Source: CAZWAP01 sp964632005 | GTDB lineage: Bacteria > Planctomycetota > Phycisphaerae > Sedimentisphaerales > Anaerobacaceae | NCBI GenBank assembly: GCA_964632005.1 | Contig: CAZWAP010000007.1 | Span: forward strand, 26,089 to 90,088 | DNA: 64,000 nt | Direction of reading: 5' to 3' | Part shown: one piece after another, positions 41,016 through 49,366 of the stretch | Layout: each line of letters begins with the position of its first letter | Position numbering within the stretch: position 1 is the stretch's first letter | Notes under the pieces: generated by a model | Seen by the model: only the letters and a program-made list of their open reading frames with translations | Told to the model about the DNA's origin: nothing | The model's database searches: none | Translations under genes and position numbers: made by a program

Positions 41016-42749
41016 CTAATCCTCGTCGCTGATACTCTTGGCCACCCTGAAGACTTCCTCGGGCGTGGTAATGCCCGCCAGTACCTTGGCGATGCCGTCG
41101 TGCACCATAGTCACGTGGTCCGGCGGCGCGGCCTTGATGATCGCCTCGGTGGTAGGCTTTTTTGCGATCAACTCGCGAAGCTTGCCCGTAATCCTCAGTA
41201 ACTCGAAAATTCCGGTTCTGCCGGACATTCCAGTCTGCCCGCACTCGTTGCACCCTGCGCCGTGATAGAACTTCGCGTCTTTGGTGATCTCCATCGATCC
41301 GTTCAGACTTCTCAGGAGAGTTTCGTCCGGCTTGTGCGGCTCCTTGCAATGCAAGCATATCTTACGCACCAGTCTTTGAGCCAGAACGGCCTCCAGTGAG
41401 CTGGCCAGTAGGAACGGCTCGACGCCCATATCAATCAGCCGGGTGACCGCACCGGCCGCGTCGTTCGTGTGCAGCGTCGAGAAAACCAGGTGCCCGGTTA
41501 ACGCCGCCCGGATCGCGATGTCAGCTGTCTCCCGGTCCCGAATTTCACCGACCATCACAATGTCCGGGTCGTGCCGCAGAATGTGCCGCAAACCCGTCGC
41601 GAAAGTCAGGCCCCGCTTCGGGTTCACCGGCATCTGGTTGATACCTTCGAGCTGATACTCCACGGGATCCTCGATTGTGATCATCTTGACCGAGGGCGAG
41701 TATATGCAGTTGAGGGCCGCGTAAAGCGTCGTTGTCTTGCCGCACCCCGTCGGACCGGTTACCAGAACGATCCCGTGCGTCTTTTGGAGGCACTTTTTGA
41801 AGTTCTCCAGGCAAACGGGGTTCATCCCGAGCTCGCTGAGCTTTATCAGCGCGGCGGTTTTATCCAGCAGCCGCAGCTCCACCGACTCTCCGTAAACCGT
41901 CGGAACCGTGGAAACCCGGATATCAACCCTCCCGTTCTTGCCCATAAACTCTATGTGCCCATCCTGTGGGACGAAACGCTCGGCGATGTTCATCCCGGCC
42001 ATTATCTTGATCCGCGAAGCAATCGCAGCCTGCAGCCGCTTCGAGCAGGGAGTCTTTTCCACCAGGACCCCGTCAATCCTGTACTTTATCTTCACCTCGT
42101 GTTCGAAAGGCTCGATGTGGATATCGCTTGCGCGGGCGTCGATCGCCTCGAGGATAATCAGGTTTACCAGATTCACCAGGGACGGCTCCCGCGCCAGCTC
42201 ATGCAGCCTCGCGGGCGAGTAATCCCCGTTTTCGACCGCCTCGTCAGCAGCCCGCTGCTCCGCTGGCACGAGGTTGTCGAGCATCCTGGCGACGTTACTG
42301 CCGTAAAATCGCATAATCGCGTGCTCCATCTCGGTCGGATCCGCGTAGTAACGTTCGATCGCACAGCCGGTAACGAAACGCAGCTCCTCAAGGGCCTGGG
42401 GTTGAAACGGGTCGGTCATCGCCACCGCCAACCGACCGTTCTCCCGGCGCAAAGGTAGAATGCTGTGTTTGCTCACCAGGTCCGCCGGAACAAGCCCGAT
42501 AATATCGCCGCTGACGGACACGTCCATCAGGTTCACCCGCTCGATCCCTACCTGCAAGGCAAGGGCCTCGTTCAACTGGGCCTCGGTTATGTAGCCGAGG
42601 TCCAGCAGGATCTGCCCCAGTTGCCTGTGCCTGACCCTCTGCTCTGCAAGGGCGGCCTGTAAACCCGTCTCATCCAGATAAGACTTCTCGCAGAGCAGCT
42701 GGCCCAGCCGCTTCTTCTTGTTGTTGCCTGTCTCCGAGTTACTCGTCAT
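41016..42749 (-). CDS. gspE: T2SS assembly ATPase GspE (operon 1)
   Basis: The protein is 577 aa. N-terminal MshEN-type domains (RLGQLLCEKSYLDETGLQAAL) are followed by the ATPase core: Walker A GPTGCGKTTT, Asp box DPVEYQLEGINQMPV, Walker B DPDIVMVGEIRDRETA, and His box HTNDAAGAVTRL. A CLHC...CNEC zinc tetracysteine motif lies near the C-terminus. It powers pseudopilus assembly in the cytoplasm. ATG 42749 is supported by the promoter 39 bp upstream; the frame extends to 42767. First gene of operon 1. Confidence 0.95.
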   Translation of the reverse strand: MTSNSETGNNKKKRLGQLLCEKSYLDETGLQAALAEQRVRHRQLGQILLDLGYITEAQLNEALALQVGIERVNLMDVSVSGDIIGLVPADLVSKHSILPLRRENGRLAVAMTDPFQPQALEELRFVTGCAIERYYADPTEMEHAIMRFYGSNVARMLDNLVPAEQRAADEAVENGDYSPARLHELAREPSLVNLVNLIILEAIDARASDIHIEPFEHEVKIKYRIDGVLVEKTPCSKRLQAAIASRIKIMAGMNIAERFVPQDGHIEFMGKNGRVDIRVSTVPTVYGESVELRLLDKTAALIKLSELGMNPVCLENFKKCLQKTHGIVLVTGPTGCGKTTTLYAALNCIYSPSVKMITIEDPVEYQLEGINQMPVNPKRGLTFATGLRHILRHDPDIVMVGEIRDRETADIAIRAALTGHLVFSTLHTNDAAGAVTRLIDMGVEPFLLASSLEAVLAQRLVRKICLHCKEPHKPDETLLRSLNGSMEITKDAKFYHGAGCNECGQTGMSGRTGIFELLRITGKLRELIAKKPTTEAIIKAAPPDHVTMVHDGIAKVLAGITTPEEVFRVAKSISDED

Positions 42750-42787
42750 CCAAATGCCCCAGAACACCAGAGTTTTATAGGTCCTTA

Positions 42788-42816
42788 AGTATCGCCTATC
42801 AAAGAACTTATGTCAA
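42788..42816 (-). promoter_or_regulatory. Promoter of T2SS operon 1
   Basis: On the minus strand a perfect TTGACA (42811-42816) and GATACT (42788-42793, four of six matches) are 17 bp apart. Transcription would begin near 42781, about 32 nt before GspE. Confidence 0.7.
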
Positions 42817-43259
42817 GACCTTGTACAATACGCGCACAATCAACCCCCGGAGCACCATTCATCCTAATGCGGTCTATGATGCCCCTTGGAGGCCTTTATT
42901 CAGAGTAAAACACGTCTAAATATAGTCTGTCTTCTTGCCCTGGCAGACCTCAATAACCTTTGCAAACATCGCAGCTTACAACGAAAGCCCGCTGGAGCTG
43001 CTCTGGCACCACACAAAAGACAATGCGAACTACGCCGCACTAATATATTCAGACGCTCGAAACAGCGATTTTGTTACAGAAAATCAAGTTTTTTTGGCAC
43101 GCCGGTTATAGCCTTATTTGCCGGACCCGGACCGCAGCACGCACCGCAAGGGTCCTTCAAGATGATTGTGCACATTCGCCCCGAGAGGTTACACGGCCGC
43201 GGCAGTGGCGGTATGCTCTCTTGCTCAGGGCCTCCAAAATCCGCCGAAGCAAAAAGCAT
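42817..43259. other. Intergenic, no convincing gene
   Basis: This 443-bp stretch between the operon-1 promoter and the S41 remnant has two overlapping open frames on the plus strand, but neither translation shows a family signature or a good start. It may be decayed upstream sequence of the peptidase remnant. Confidence 0.4.
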
Positions 43260-43451
43260 CTCCAGGACGCCGTCGGGCTTGTTGTGGACCTCCGGGGCAA
43301 CCCCGGCGGCGGATTCGACGCACCCACCTTGCACGTGAGCTTCTACCTGGACGAGAAGCTCGGCGACCTCAACCGGCCTTGATTCACCGGGCCGATAGCT
43401 CTGCTGATCGACAACGGCTGCATAAGTGCCGCCGAAGGCTGGGGATCTTAG
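43260..43451 (+). pseudogene. S41-family C-terminal processing peptidase remnant
   Basis: One frame reads LQDAVGLVVDLRGNPGGG, the beta-strand and GNPGG loop of S41 peptidases. After an in-frame TGA (43380-43382) it continues FTGPIALLIDNGCISAAEGW, the region of the catalytic Ser (SAAE), before TAG. The N-terminal PDZ and most of the fold are absent. It is a decayed fragment of about 64 codons. Confidence 0.7.
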
Positions 43452-43543
43452 TGCGTTGCCCACAAAAGGGCCCGCCTGCCCTATCTCCCCCCCAACCCGG
43501 CACTTGCGTGTTGAGCCTCGCCGGAGATCCGCCGCTCTTGGCC

Positions 43544-43571
43544 TTGACAGAGGCACGCCATCGGGTATAAT
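43544..43571 (+). promoter_or_regulatory. Consensus promoter of polysaccharide export gene
   Basis: TTGACA (43544-43549) and TATAAT (43566-43571), both perfect, are 16 bp apart and lead to the export lipoprotein gene about 75 nt downstream of the expected start site. Confidence 0.82.
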
Positions 43572-43654
43572 CCTCTCAGGTTTGGAGTCCGGCCTCGAAC
43601 AAGCCGATATACTGAAAAACGGAAATCTTATTGTTCAAACATAGGAGAATTTCG

Positions 43655-44240
43655 ATGAAGTACGCGCAGGCAATTACAGCAGGAGCTATGTTGCTGGTCG
43701 TCGTTGCCGCGACGGGCTGTGGCCCCTCGATAGTTAATCCTGCCGACATTCAGGCCTTCACCAGGCCGTACGAGGCCGACGTCACGGCCGAAAATTACGT
43801 CCTCCAACCCCCTGACGAGATCGAGGTCCACTGCTCAAAAGTGCCCGAGATCCATTTGCAAAAGCAGATCATTCGCCCGGATGGAAAGGTCAGTTTCGAG
43901 TCGTTAGGCGAGATACAGGCGGCCGGCAAGACCATCGGACAGCTCGCCGACGAACTCAAGGTCAGGGTCTCCGAGCTGTATAAGTTGGTGGACGAAAAAC
44001 CGATCGACGTCCGGGTATCCGTCTCGCGAAGCAAGCTATTCTACGTCCTCGGGCAGGTCTATCTGCCGGGTGCGAAGATTTACACCGGCCGGGACACCGT
44101 CCTGACGGCGCTGGCCGAGGCCCAAATCAACCCGATGGCCTGGGAGGAGCGCACGCGGGTGATCAGGCCGTCGAGCGACAAGAACGTAAAGCCTAAGGTC
44201 TTCAAAGTCAACTTCAAGCATATGATGGCTCGCGGCGACA
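43655..44240 (+). CDS. Polysaccharide export (Wza/BexD-type) lipoprotein, 3' end lost in gap
   Basis: The visible 195 aa begin with a lipoprotein signal ending VVAATGCGPS (lipobox Cys about residue 25). The polysaccharide export domain follows (YVLQPPDEIEVHCSKVPEIH, IRPDGKVSFESLGEIQA, SKLFYVLGQVYLPGAKIYTG). Such outer-membrane lipoproteins form export channels for capsule or exopolysaccharide. ATG 43655 has AGGAG upstream; a longer frame from 43631 lacks support. The gene runs into the 100-N gap, so its end is unknown. A short Wza-like protein without long C-terminal domains is common in planctomycetes. Confidence 0.85.
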
Positions 44241-44340
44241 NNNNNNNNNNNNNNNNNNNNNNNNNNNNNNNNNNNNNNNNNNNNNNNNNNNNNNNNNNNN
44301 NNNNNNNNNNNNNNNNNNNNNNNNNNNNNNNNNNNNNNNN
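44241..44340. other. Assembly gap (100 N)
   Basis: Placeholder gap of unknown true size between the export lipoprotein and the membrane-protein gene; genes may be missing here. Confidence 0.99.
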
Positions 44341-45158
44341 CAGTAAGGTCCATACACCTGGCCGGCACCATCTGGTTCATACTGTGCCTGGCCTACCTTC
44401 TGGGGCTGACCCTACGCCAGGCGGGCGTCAGGTGGTGGGTGCTATTCTCGCTTTCGGGCCATGGGCTTTTAATCACGTTTATCCTCGTCAGCCTCTATCT
44501 TTTCGCGATTTTCAGGGGAATCAGCAGCAGCCAGAACATCCACCTCGAACATCCCCTCACCAGCACCGACTATTACACGGTGTTCTACGTTACTACCCCC
44601 TTCCTGGGCGGCCTGGCCGGCTGCTTGAGTATGCCGGGGGTCTCGGCGAACACGCTGCAGTTTCTACTCGCCGTAGCGCTGGGTACGCTCGGGGCGACCT
44701 TCCTGGTGTGGGTGATAGTCGATCCGCTCGCAGGTGTGCTGGAGGTTGCATTGTCACCTACGGCCAGGAGGCACCGGGCCGAAAGACTCGCCCAACTCAG
44801 GGCTGCAAAACAGCACCAGCGGAAGCAGCAGCGTATGCTCCTCGAAAAGGTTCTCAAAGAGGAAGAGCTCAAACGACAACAGTGGCAAGAGTTGTTGAAG
44901 CCGGAGGCCGAAAAACTCGCCGAGTTGCTGGCGGCCGGCCCGAGCCGTTTCGAACAGGCCCGCCAGCAGGCGATCGACATCGGGCTGAATGCCTGGAGAA
45001 TCGGGGGGCTCAGTTGTATGCGCCAGCTCCACGAGATGGCGATGGATTTGTGCAAGCGTAAGAGAGGCGACGCGGAGTGTGTCGATTACATATCCTTTTG
45101 GTGGGATGGGGTTGGAAGCTGGCGAAATCCCTCCCTTAGCAAGACGGCGGGTGCTTAG
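44341..45158 (+). CDS. Integral membrane protein with charged C-terminal tail (5' end lost in gap)
   Basis: The frame is open from the gap. About four membrane segments are visible (TIWFILCLAYLLGL; WWVLFSLSGHGLLITFILVS; FYVTTPFLGGLAGCL; LLAVALGTLGATFLVWVIVD). A Lys/Arg/Glu/Gln-rich helical tail follows (about 100 aa, RAAKQHQRKQQRMLLEKVLK), with GLNAWRIGGLSCMRQLHEMA near the end. I do not recognise the family. Without the missing start it cannot be told whether this is the C-terminus of a larger transporter; its location after a Wza-like gene suggests a surface-polysaccharide locus. Confidence 0.65.
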
Positions 45159-45312
45159 CCGCCGGAAAAGGACATCTCGCCCTCCGGCCCAACCGACCGC
45201 TTCTGCCCGCCGGGGCCATCCACGCATCGGCCGACCCGATCCCCTTGCCGACAATCCCGGGCAAAGTACAGGATGTACGCCCTTAATAAGCCCGGCCCCC
45301 TCCGTTACCTCG

Positions 45313-45393
45313 CTACAGCCTCGTGGCTCTCCGCAGAAAGCCCACACCCAAAAGCACCGCGGCAGCAACGCCACAACCCCCGAGCTTGCTCAT
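45313..45393 (-). pseudogene. Collapsed PEP-CTERM mini-gene
   Basis: A 26-codon frame on the minus strand starts MSKLGGCGVAAAVLLGVGFL and ends LRRATRL. The first nine residues are identical to the start of the PEP-CTERM gene at 47382-48074, followed at once by the end of a PEP-CTERM-like anchor (LLG-VGFLRRAT). The body of the protein is missing, as after an internal deletion. The upstream 150 bp are also copied (see repeats at 45369 and 48050). Confidence 0.6.
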
Positions 45394-45565
45394 CTATCTG
45401 CTCCCTCAGATGCGCTCCGGGAGTAGAAAGAGATCAGATCCGTGTGAGTCTCCTGCTACGTACCCTGTGCTGCAGTCCCTTTAACGAACACAAGTCGATC
45501 AAATCGACCTAATAGACAGAAAACCGACAAGGCCTACAGCGATCTTCTCCTTCTGAGCCAGCCGA
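45369..45565. repeat. Copy 1 of a duplicated PEP-CTERM gene junction
   Basis: About 197 bp highly similar to 48050-48249, read by eye with scattered substitutions and small indels. It includes the signal-peptide start of one PEP-CTERM gene, its leader hairpin, and the final codons (GWLRRRRSL-stop) of the gene upstream on the minus strand. Confidence 0.85.
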
Positions 45566-46511
45566 CCAGGCCGGCACCGATGCCACCTAAAAACAGCGCA
45601 CCTGGAGCGGGGATAGTGAACTCAGCAGGGCCGCCCATAGCTGCCGCCCAACCTCCCTCGTAGCTGGAGTCTCCACTCCCGTGAAAAGACTCTTCCGTCA
45701 GTATGAACTGCGCTTCGTAAGTCCCCGAAAGCAGACTGATGCCGCCCACGGGCAGGCGCTCCCACTCACCATAGATAGAAACAGTAGATTCAGCGTAGTC
45801 GGTGTCATAGGCGGCCGAGGAGAATGGATCCGGGTCAAAGGTTGTTGTCACAATAGGACCATCGTCGGTAGCGCGCGAACGTTGACTTGTCTTGAACAGC
45901 ACGTGATAACTGCTATCGGTTTCGAAGCTCAACAACGCATCACCGCTTTCGTCGGTAATAAAGTAGTCGAATACGAGGTAACCGGTGTATCGGTATTTCT
46001 TGCCCGTAGGACTCGTAGGATCAGTAATGTCCCGGCCAGAAAAGTACTCATTATCATTGGGGTTCGGCGATGAACCGTCTCCCTTGTTGTTCAGGTTACA
46101 GCCGTTGGCCCACGCTGATCCATTCCATACTTCCTGCCACCAACGGCCGACCCGGCCGATGAGTTCATTGCCGGGGCGCCCGGAGCTACCAACGAGCTTT
46201 AACTGGTAGGCAAAGTTGGGCTTGAGGTTGGACCCCGTTAGGGTTCCCTGGAGGGTGGCTTGGTTGGTGATTGAATAGTTGATAGTTACTTGGGCCTGTG
46301 TGTAGTTGTAGCTATTCCGGTAGCTCTCTGCGTAAACCTGATCCTCCACGTCCAGCCAGCGGTAATCACCTGCGGGACTGGTCGTCCCCGAGTCTATATC
46401 CGAAAGTTGCACGGTAACAGACGCCTCACTAAGCTGTGCCGCACACAAAAGAAGAACAGCACCCACAAAAGCACAACTTAAACCTTTCCGCCCAATTCTC
46501 GAACTCTGCAT
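45534..46511 (-). CDS. PEP-CTERM-like secreted protein A
   Basis: The protein is 325 aa with an N-terminal signal (hydrophobic AFVGAVLLLCAAQLSEA) and a C-terminal sorting signal IPAPGALFLGGIGAGLVGWL then Arg-rich RRRRSL, a PEP-CTERM-like variant (IPAPGA) with membrane helix and basic tail. The body is Thr/Ser/Tyr/Asn-rich and predicted beta-strand. Exosortases cleave such tails during export and surface attachment, but no exosortase is seen in the window. ATG 46511 follows GGGAGG. It may be a surface or matrix protein; the function is unknown. Confidence 0.8.
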   Translation of the reverse strand: MQSSRIGRKGLSCAFVGAVLLLCAAQLSEASVTVQLSDIDSGTTSPAGDYRWLDVEDQVYAESYRNSYNYTQAQVTINYSITNQATLQGTLTGSNLKPNFAYQLKLVGSSGRPGNELIGRVGRWWQEVWNGSAWANGCNLNNKGDGSSPNPNDNEYFSGRDITDPTSPTGKKYRYTGYLVFDYFITDESGDALLSFETDSSYHVLFKTSQRSRATDDGPIVTTTFDPDPFSSAAYDTDYAESTVSIYGEWERLPVGGISLLSGTYEAQFILTEESFHGSGDSSYEGGWAAAMGGPAEFTIPAPGALFLGGIGAGLVGWLRRRRSL

Positions 46512-46569
46512 TATTATACGCCTCCCCTGAAGTGAGTCCTGCTTTCATACGCACTCTTCCGAGAGCTTT

Positions 46570-46601
46570 CCAAGGGCGTGGGGCAAAGGCCCCGCCCTCG
46601 G
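46570..46601 (-). terminator. Strong hairpin after PEP-CTERM gene B
   Basis: CCGAGGGCG/CGCCCTTGG (9 bp, one wobble) with an inner GGGC/GCCC and loop CTTT, 18 bp after the stop of gene B. There is no T-run, so it could slow rather than end transcription or protect the RNA 3' end. Confidence 0.45.
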
Positions 46602-46618
46602 TTGACTCCTCTTTTATC

Positions 46619-47305
46619 TTACAGCATCCTGCGTCTTCTCAGCCATCCGACCAGGCCGGTGCCGATGCCGCCCAAGAGCAGAGCTCCGGGAACGGGAACG
46701 ATCATCACCAACTGGTCCTGCCTGTGGCAGGTCAGGTCCTCGTCACCGTAGACGTTCATTACCCGGACATAGCCGATATCGGACCAGTTTGCCGTCTCCG
46801 CATCGCTGAGAAAATCTCCCGCAAGGCCGCCTGGTTTCGAAGTAATCTCGTCCTCGAGGTACCAGATAGCATACTGCAACGCATCGGCCGAATCCTTTCG
46901 GCTGTAGCCCCAGGATGGGTCGTCGGGATAGTTGTAGCCCGCCAGCGACCTCGTGATGAACTGGGTGTACAGGTAGGCGGTTCTCGGATCGAGAGGGTCC
47001 TGATTGCTGCCCGGTGGGTCCTGTCCGGCTCTGCCGCCCTCTACAGCGTACTCGGTGATATCGACATAGTACAGGTTTCGAAAGCGGATGCGTTCATTCC
47101 GCTCGACGCAGAACGACTCGAAGCCGTCGGCGTATTCACCGAGGCTGACAGGCTCCTGAGTCCAGCCAGAGACCGTCTCGATGCGGAATTCCCCGCCGCC
47201 TGTCGTGCCGGTATACGGGCTCCCGTGGAACTCGACGGTCGGTACTGCGACCAAAGGCGATGCCGCAAGCCCAAACAAAACAGCCACAAAGAACAACTTC
47301 TTCAC
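46619..47305 (-). CDS. PEP-CTERM-like secreted protein B
   Basis: The protein is 228 aa. The start is GTG 47305 (VKKLFFVAVLFGLAASPLVA signal) with GGAAGG upstream; a longer frame to 47413 reads into gene C and is rejected. The body contains CVERNERIRF, YVDITEYAVEGG, ALQYAIWYLEDEI and FLSDAETANWS, a pattern of planctomycete and cyanobacterial PEP-CTERM proteins of unknown function. The sorting signal is VPVPGALLLGGIGTGLVGWL then RRRRML. It probably goes to the cell surface. Confidence 0.82.
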   Translation of the reverse strand: MKKLFFVAVLFGLAASPLVAVPTVEFHGSPYTGTTGGGEFRIETVSGWTQEPVSLGEYADGFESFCVERNERIRFRNLYYVDITEYAVEGGRAGQDPPGSNQDPLDPRTAYLYTQFITRSLAGYNYPDDPSWGYSRKDSADALQYAIWYLEDEITSKPGGLAGDFLSDAETANWSDIGYVRVMNVYGDEDLTCHRQDQLVMIVPVPGALLLGGIGTGLVGWLRRRRML

Positions 47306-47381
47306 GATCAGCCTTCCTTCCCAAAGCCGGCTTAGGGGCAGGCGGTGAATCGCGCCCCCGCACAGCTTTTGTTCACTACAA

Positions 47382-48074
47382 CTACAGGGTTCTTCGCCTG
47401 CGCATCCAGTCAATGAGGCCGACCCCGATGCCGCCTAAGAGAACCGCGCCGGGAGCCGGAATAACACCGTTGTTGACGAATGCTTCGCTGTTGTCTGCGG
47501 TCTCAGGCCGGAAACTACCCACGTGAATCCCTATGCGAAGGCTCCCGTCTTCCATAGAACCGAGCACGTCTGCCAACGTTGTACCGCTCTCGAGATCGAA
47601 AACAATGCCGACGGACTCGTTGGGATCGACGCCGTTCTTACCTGTTCCAGCCGGATTGTCGGCGTCCGCCGAGAAACCGGAAGTCGTCTGAAACGGCGGG
47701 ACCAGGTTATTTCCCCCCGGCAGATCCAGCGGGTTGACCGGGTCAAGGTTATCCTGAGTGAACGCAACGCCGTCTCCGTTTATCACAGATGCCAGGGCCG
47801 ACAAAACGCCGTCACCGAAATAAATGCCTTTTATGACACAGGGCTGCGGCCCGGTGTTCCTGAAGGTAAAAAGCACCTGGCCGGCCCCGGGTTGGCTGAC
47901 ATCGACGAACAGTTGAGCTTCCCCGACAAGGCCGTCGGCCAACTGGGCGGGGCTGTCCCCGGGCTCTCCGATGTGCCGAAACGAATACGTCACGCTGGGC
48001 ACCGCCCCCGCGGTCCAGCAAAACAGACCGACAGCCACTGCGGCAACGACGCCACAACCCCCGAGCTTGCTCAT
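47382..48074 (-). CDS. PEP-CTERM-like secreted protein C
   Basis: The protein is 230 aa with a signal peptide beginning MSKLGGCGVVAAVAVGLFCW and the C-terminal sorting signal IPAPGAVLLGGIGVGLIDWM then RRRRTL. The middle is Gly/Pro/Asp-rich with predicted beta structure (VLFTFRNTGPQPCVIKGIYF, VGIVFDLESG). ATG 48074 follows GAGGGAG seven bases upstream, and that site lies in the arm of a conserved hairpin. The start region is duplicated at 45369-45565 (mini-gene). Confidence 0.82.
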   Translation of the reverse strand: MSKLGGCGVVAAVAVGLFCWTAGAVPSVTYSFRHIGEPGDSPAQLADGLVGEAQLFVDVSQPGAGQVLFTFRNTGPQPCVIKGIYFGDGVLSALASVINGDGVAFTQDNLDPVNPLDLPGGNNLVPPFQTTSGFSADADNPAGTGKNGVDPNESVGIVFDLESGTTLADVLGSMEDGSLRIGIHVGSFRPETADNSEAFVNNGVIPAPGAVLLGGIGVGLIDWMRRRRTL

Positions 48075-48249
48075 CTATCTGCTCCCTCAGATGCGCTCAG
48101 GGAGTAGAAAGAGATCTCACATCCGTGCGAGTCTCCTCCTACCTACCCTGTGCTGCAGTCCATTTAACGAACAAATCGAGCAAAATCGATCGAATAGACA
48201 AACCGACCGACAAAGGCCTACAGCGACCTTCTCCTTCTGAGCCAACCGA
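48050..48249. repeat. Copy 2 of a duplicated PEP-CTERM gene junction
   Basis: Partner of 45369-45565. It ends at the N-run, so the repeat may extend into the gap. The long near-identical copy is the probable cause of the assembly break. Confidence 0.85.
48082..48104 (-). promoter_or_regulatory. Hairpin covering the ribosome-binding site of PEP-CTERM gene C
   Basis: On the minus strand CTCCCT (48099-48104) pairs with AGGGAG (48082-48087), which contains the presumed ribosome-binding site seven bases before ATG 48074. The same hairpin exists in the duplicated copy (CTCCC/GGGAG, 45401-45423). Possible translational control. Confidence 0.4.
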
Positions 48250-48364
48250 NNNNNNNNNNNNNNNNNNNNNNNNNNNNNNNNNNNNNNNNNNNNNNNNNNN
48301 NNNNNNNNNNNNNNNNNNNNNNNNNNNNNNNNNNNNNNNNNNNNNNNNNTATTAGCCTTTTCAT
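48218..48364 (-). CDS. PEP-CTERM-like protein D (mostly in assembly gap)
   Basis: On the minus strand ATG 48364 (MKRLI), preceded by GAGGAG eight bases upstream, runs into the 100-N gap. The other side of the gap gives the terminal residues GWLRRRRSL and TAG 48218-48220, identical to the end of protein A. The gene is therefore a fourth PEP-CTERM-like protein whose body is not assembled. Continuity across the gap is inferred, since two genes could also be involved. Confidence 0.6.
   Translation of the reverse strand: MKRLIXXXXXXXXXXXXXXXXXXXXXXXXXXXXXXXXXXGWLRRRRSL
48250..48349. other. Assembly gap (100 N)
   Basis: Placeholder gap of unknown length inside PEP-CTERM gene D, next to a duplicated segment. 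Confidence 0.99.
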
Positions 48365-48445
48365 TTTCTAACTCCTCATAACAACAATTTTCATCCCTAA
48401 AATGATGCGTTTATTGCGTGTCGCATCGACCTCCAAAATTTGCAA

Positions 48446-48468
48446 GGGGCCTTGCGCGCATAGGCCCC
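48446..48468 (-). terminator. Terminator-like hairpin after the unknown membrane protein
   Basis: GGGGCC, an 11-base loop and GGCCCC on the minus strand, starting 2 bp after the stop of the gene at 48471, followed by TTGCAAATTTT. A second hairpin GATGCG/CGCATC (48404-48427) lies between it and gene D. Confidence 0.5.
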
Positions 48469-48470
48469 CA

Positions 48471-49316
48471 TCAAAAAGAGGAGCACCTGTTCGGGGCCAA
48501 GACCGGGGGACCGCGTGCCAGGTTGGGCAACGCAAATGCCGGTGAAAAGCACACGAAATGCCTGATTGTGCGTACCAGGGATCCTGCCGGCCGGAAAACC
48601 GCGTCCGCCAAGCTCACAATGGCGAACCCGGCAAACCACAAGCGCAAAAACCTACCCCTCCCGCTTGTGCGTACCGCTGCAGCAGGATGGGCCTTGGCTG
48701 AGAGCTTATCGAGTGATCCGGCCGACGAGGTCGGCGAGATCTTGGCCGGTATGCCGGCCAGGTACCGCAGCAATCCTATGTACCTCGTCCCTTCAATGTC
48801 ACAACGGGGACGGTATCGGCGGCCAAGAGCCTTGTTTGGCAGACCGGTATGGCCGGCATGCTGGTGCCTGATTTGCTTCTTGCTCGCTATGTGCCAGGCC
48901 AGTTCAGGAATAGCCAGCAGTCCTGCCTGTCCCAGCCACAACAGGGCCGTCACCCCTGCCAGCCATATCTTCCGGTCTTTGACCAGAGAAATCCAAATGA
49001 ATCCTGACAGCGTCAGGAGAATCGCAGCCGGTACGCCGGGCAGTGTTGTCACCCTGCCGCCGCCCAGGCTGCCGTAAACACCGGCCCCGGGCGGTTTGAA
49101 AAGCTCTTCGGCGATTTGCACCAAGCCCGGATTGTCGCTCGAACCACCCGCCAGCCCTTCGCCCGGCAAAGTGCCATAAGACACGAACGATGCACACGAA
49201 TCATACCGGGCGCTGGAGCCGACATCGGCACCAAGGCAGGTGGCGCAATTGACCCCCACCAAGAGAAGAGAGCTTATTATTACTGCCCGTCCTCGGCTCC
49301 TGGGCTCTACGAACAT
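48471..49316 (-). CDS. Uncharacterised membrane protein next to PEP-CTERM array
   Basis: The protein is 281 aa. The start ATG 49316 (MFVEPRSRGR) has AAGGAG seven bases upstream; a longer frame to 49349 lacks this. A signal-like segment (VIISSLLLVGVNCATCLG) is followed by a Gly/Ser-rich stretch, then LPGVPAAILLTLSGFIWISL and VTALLWLGQAGLLAIPELAW, at least two membrane helices. A basic segment and another hydrophobic stretch FLRLWFAGFAIVSLADAVF follow. I do not recognise the family. It heads the minus-strand PEP-CTERM gene group and diverges from T2SS operon 2. Confidence 0.6.
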   Translation of the reverse strand: MFVEPRSRGRAVIISSLLLVGVNCATCLGADVGSSARYDSCASFVSYGTLPGEGLAGGSSDNPGLVQIAEELFKPPGAGVYGSLGGGRVTTLPGVPAAILLTLSGFIWISLVKDRKIWLAGVTALLWLGQAGLLAIPELAWHIASKKQIRHQHAGHTGLPNKALGRRYRPRCDIEGTRYIGLLRYLAGIPAKISPTSSAGSLDKLSAKAHPAAAVRTSGRGRFLRLWFAGFAIVSLADAVFRPAGSLVRTIRHFVCFSPAFALPNLARGPPVLAPNRCSSF

Positions 49317-49366
49317 TCCCGTCTCCTTACGGAGCTTCCCTCGCTTCAAAGATTGTTTTCTATGCT

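Noticed and set aside
43380..43382. Selenocysteine reading of the in-frame TGA in the S41 fragment
   Set aside because: The TGA is not at a catalytic Cys/Ser position, no SECIS-like hairpin is visible, and the gene is otherwise truncated.
45313..48364. CRISPR array or insertion sequence as source of the repeats
   Set aside because: There are only two long copies with no regular spacer, no transposase and no terminal inverted repeats; a gene-junction duplication explains them.
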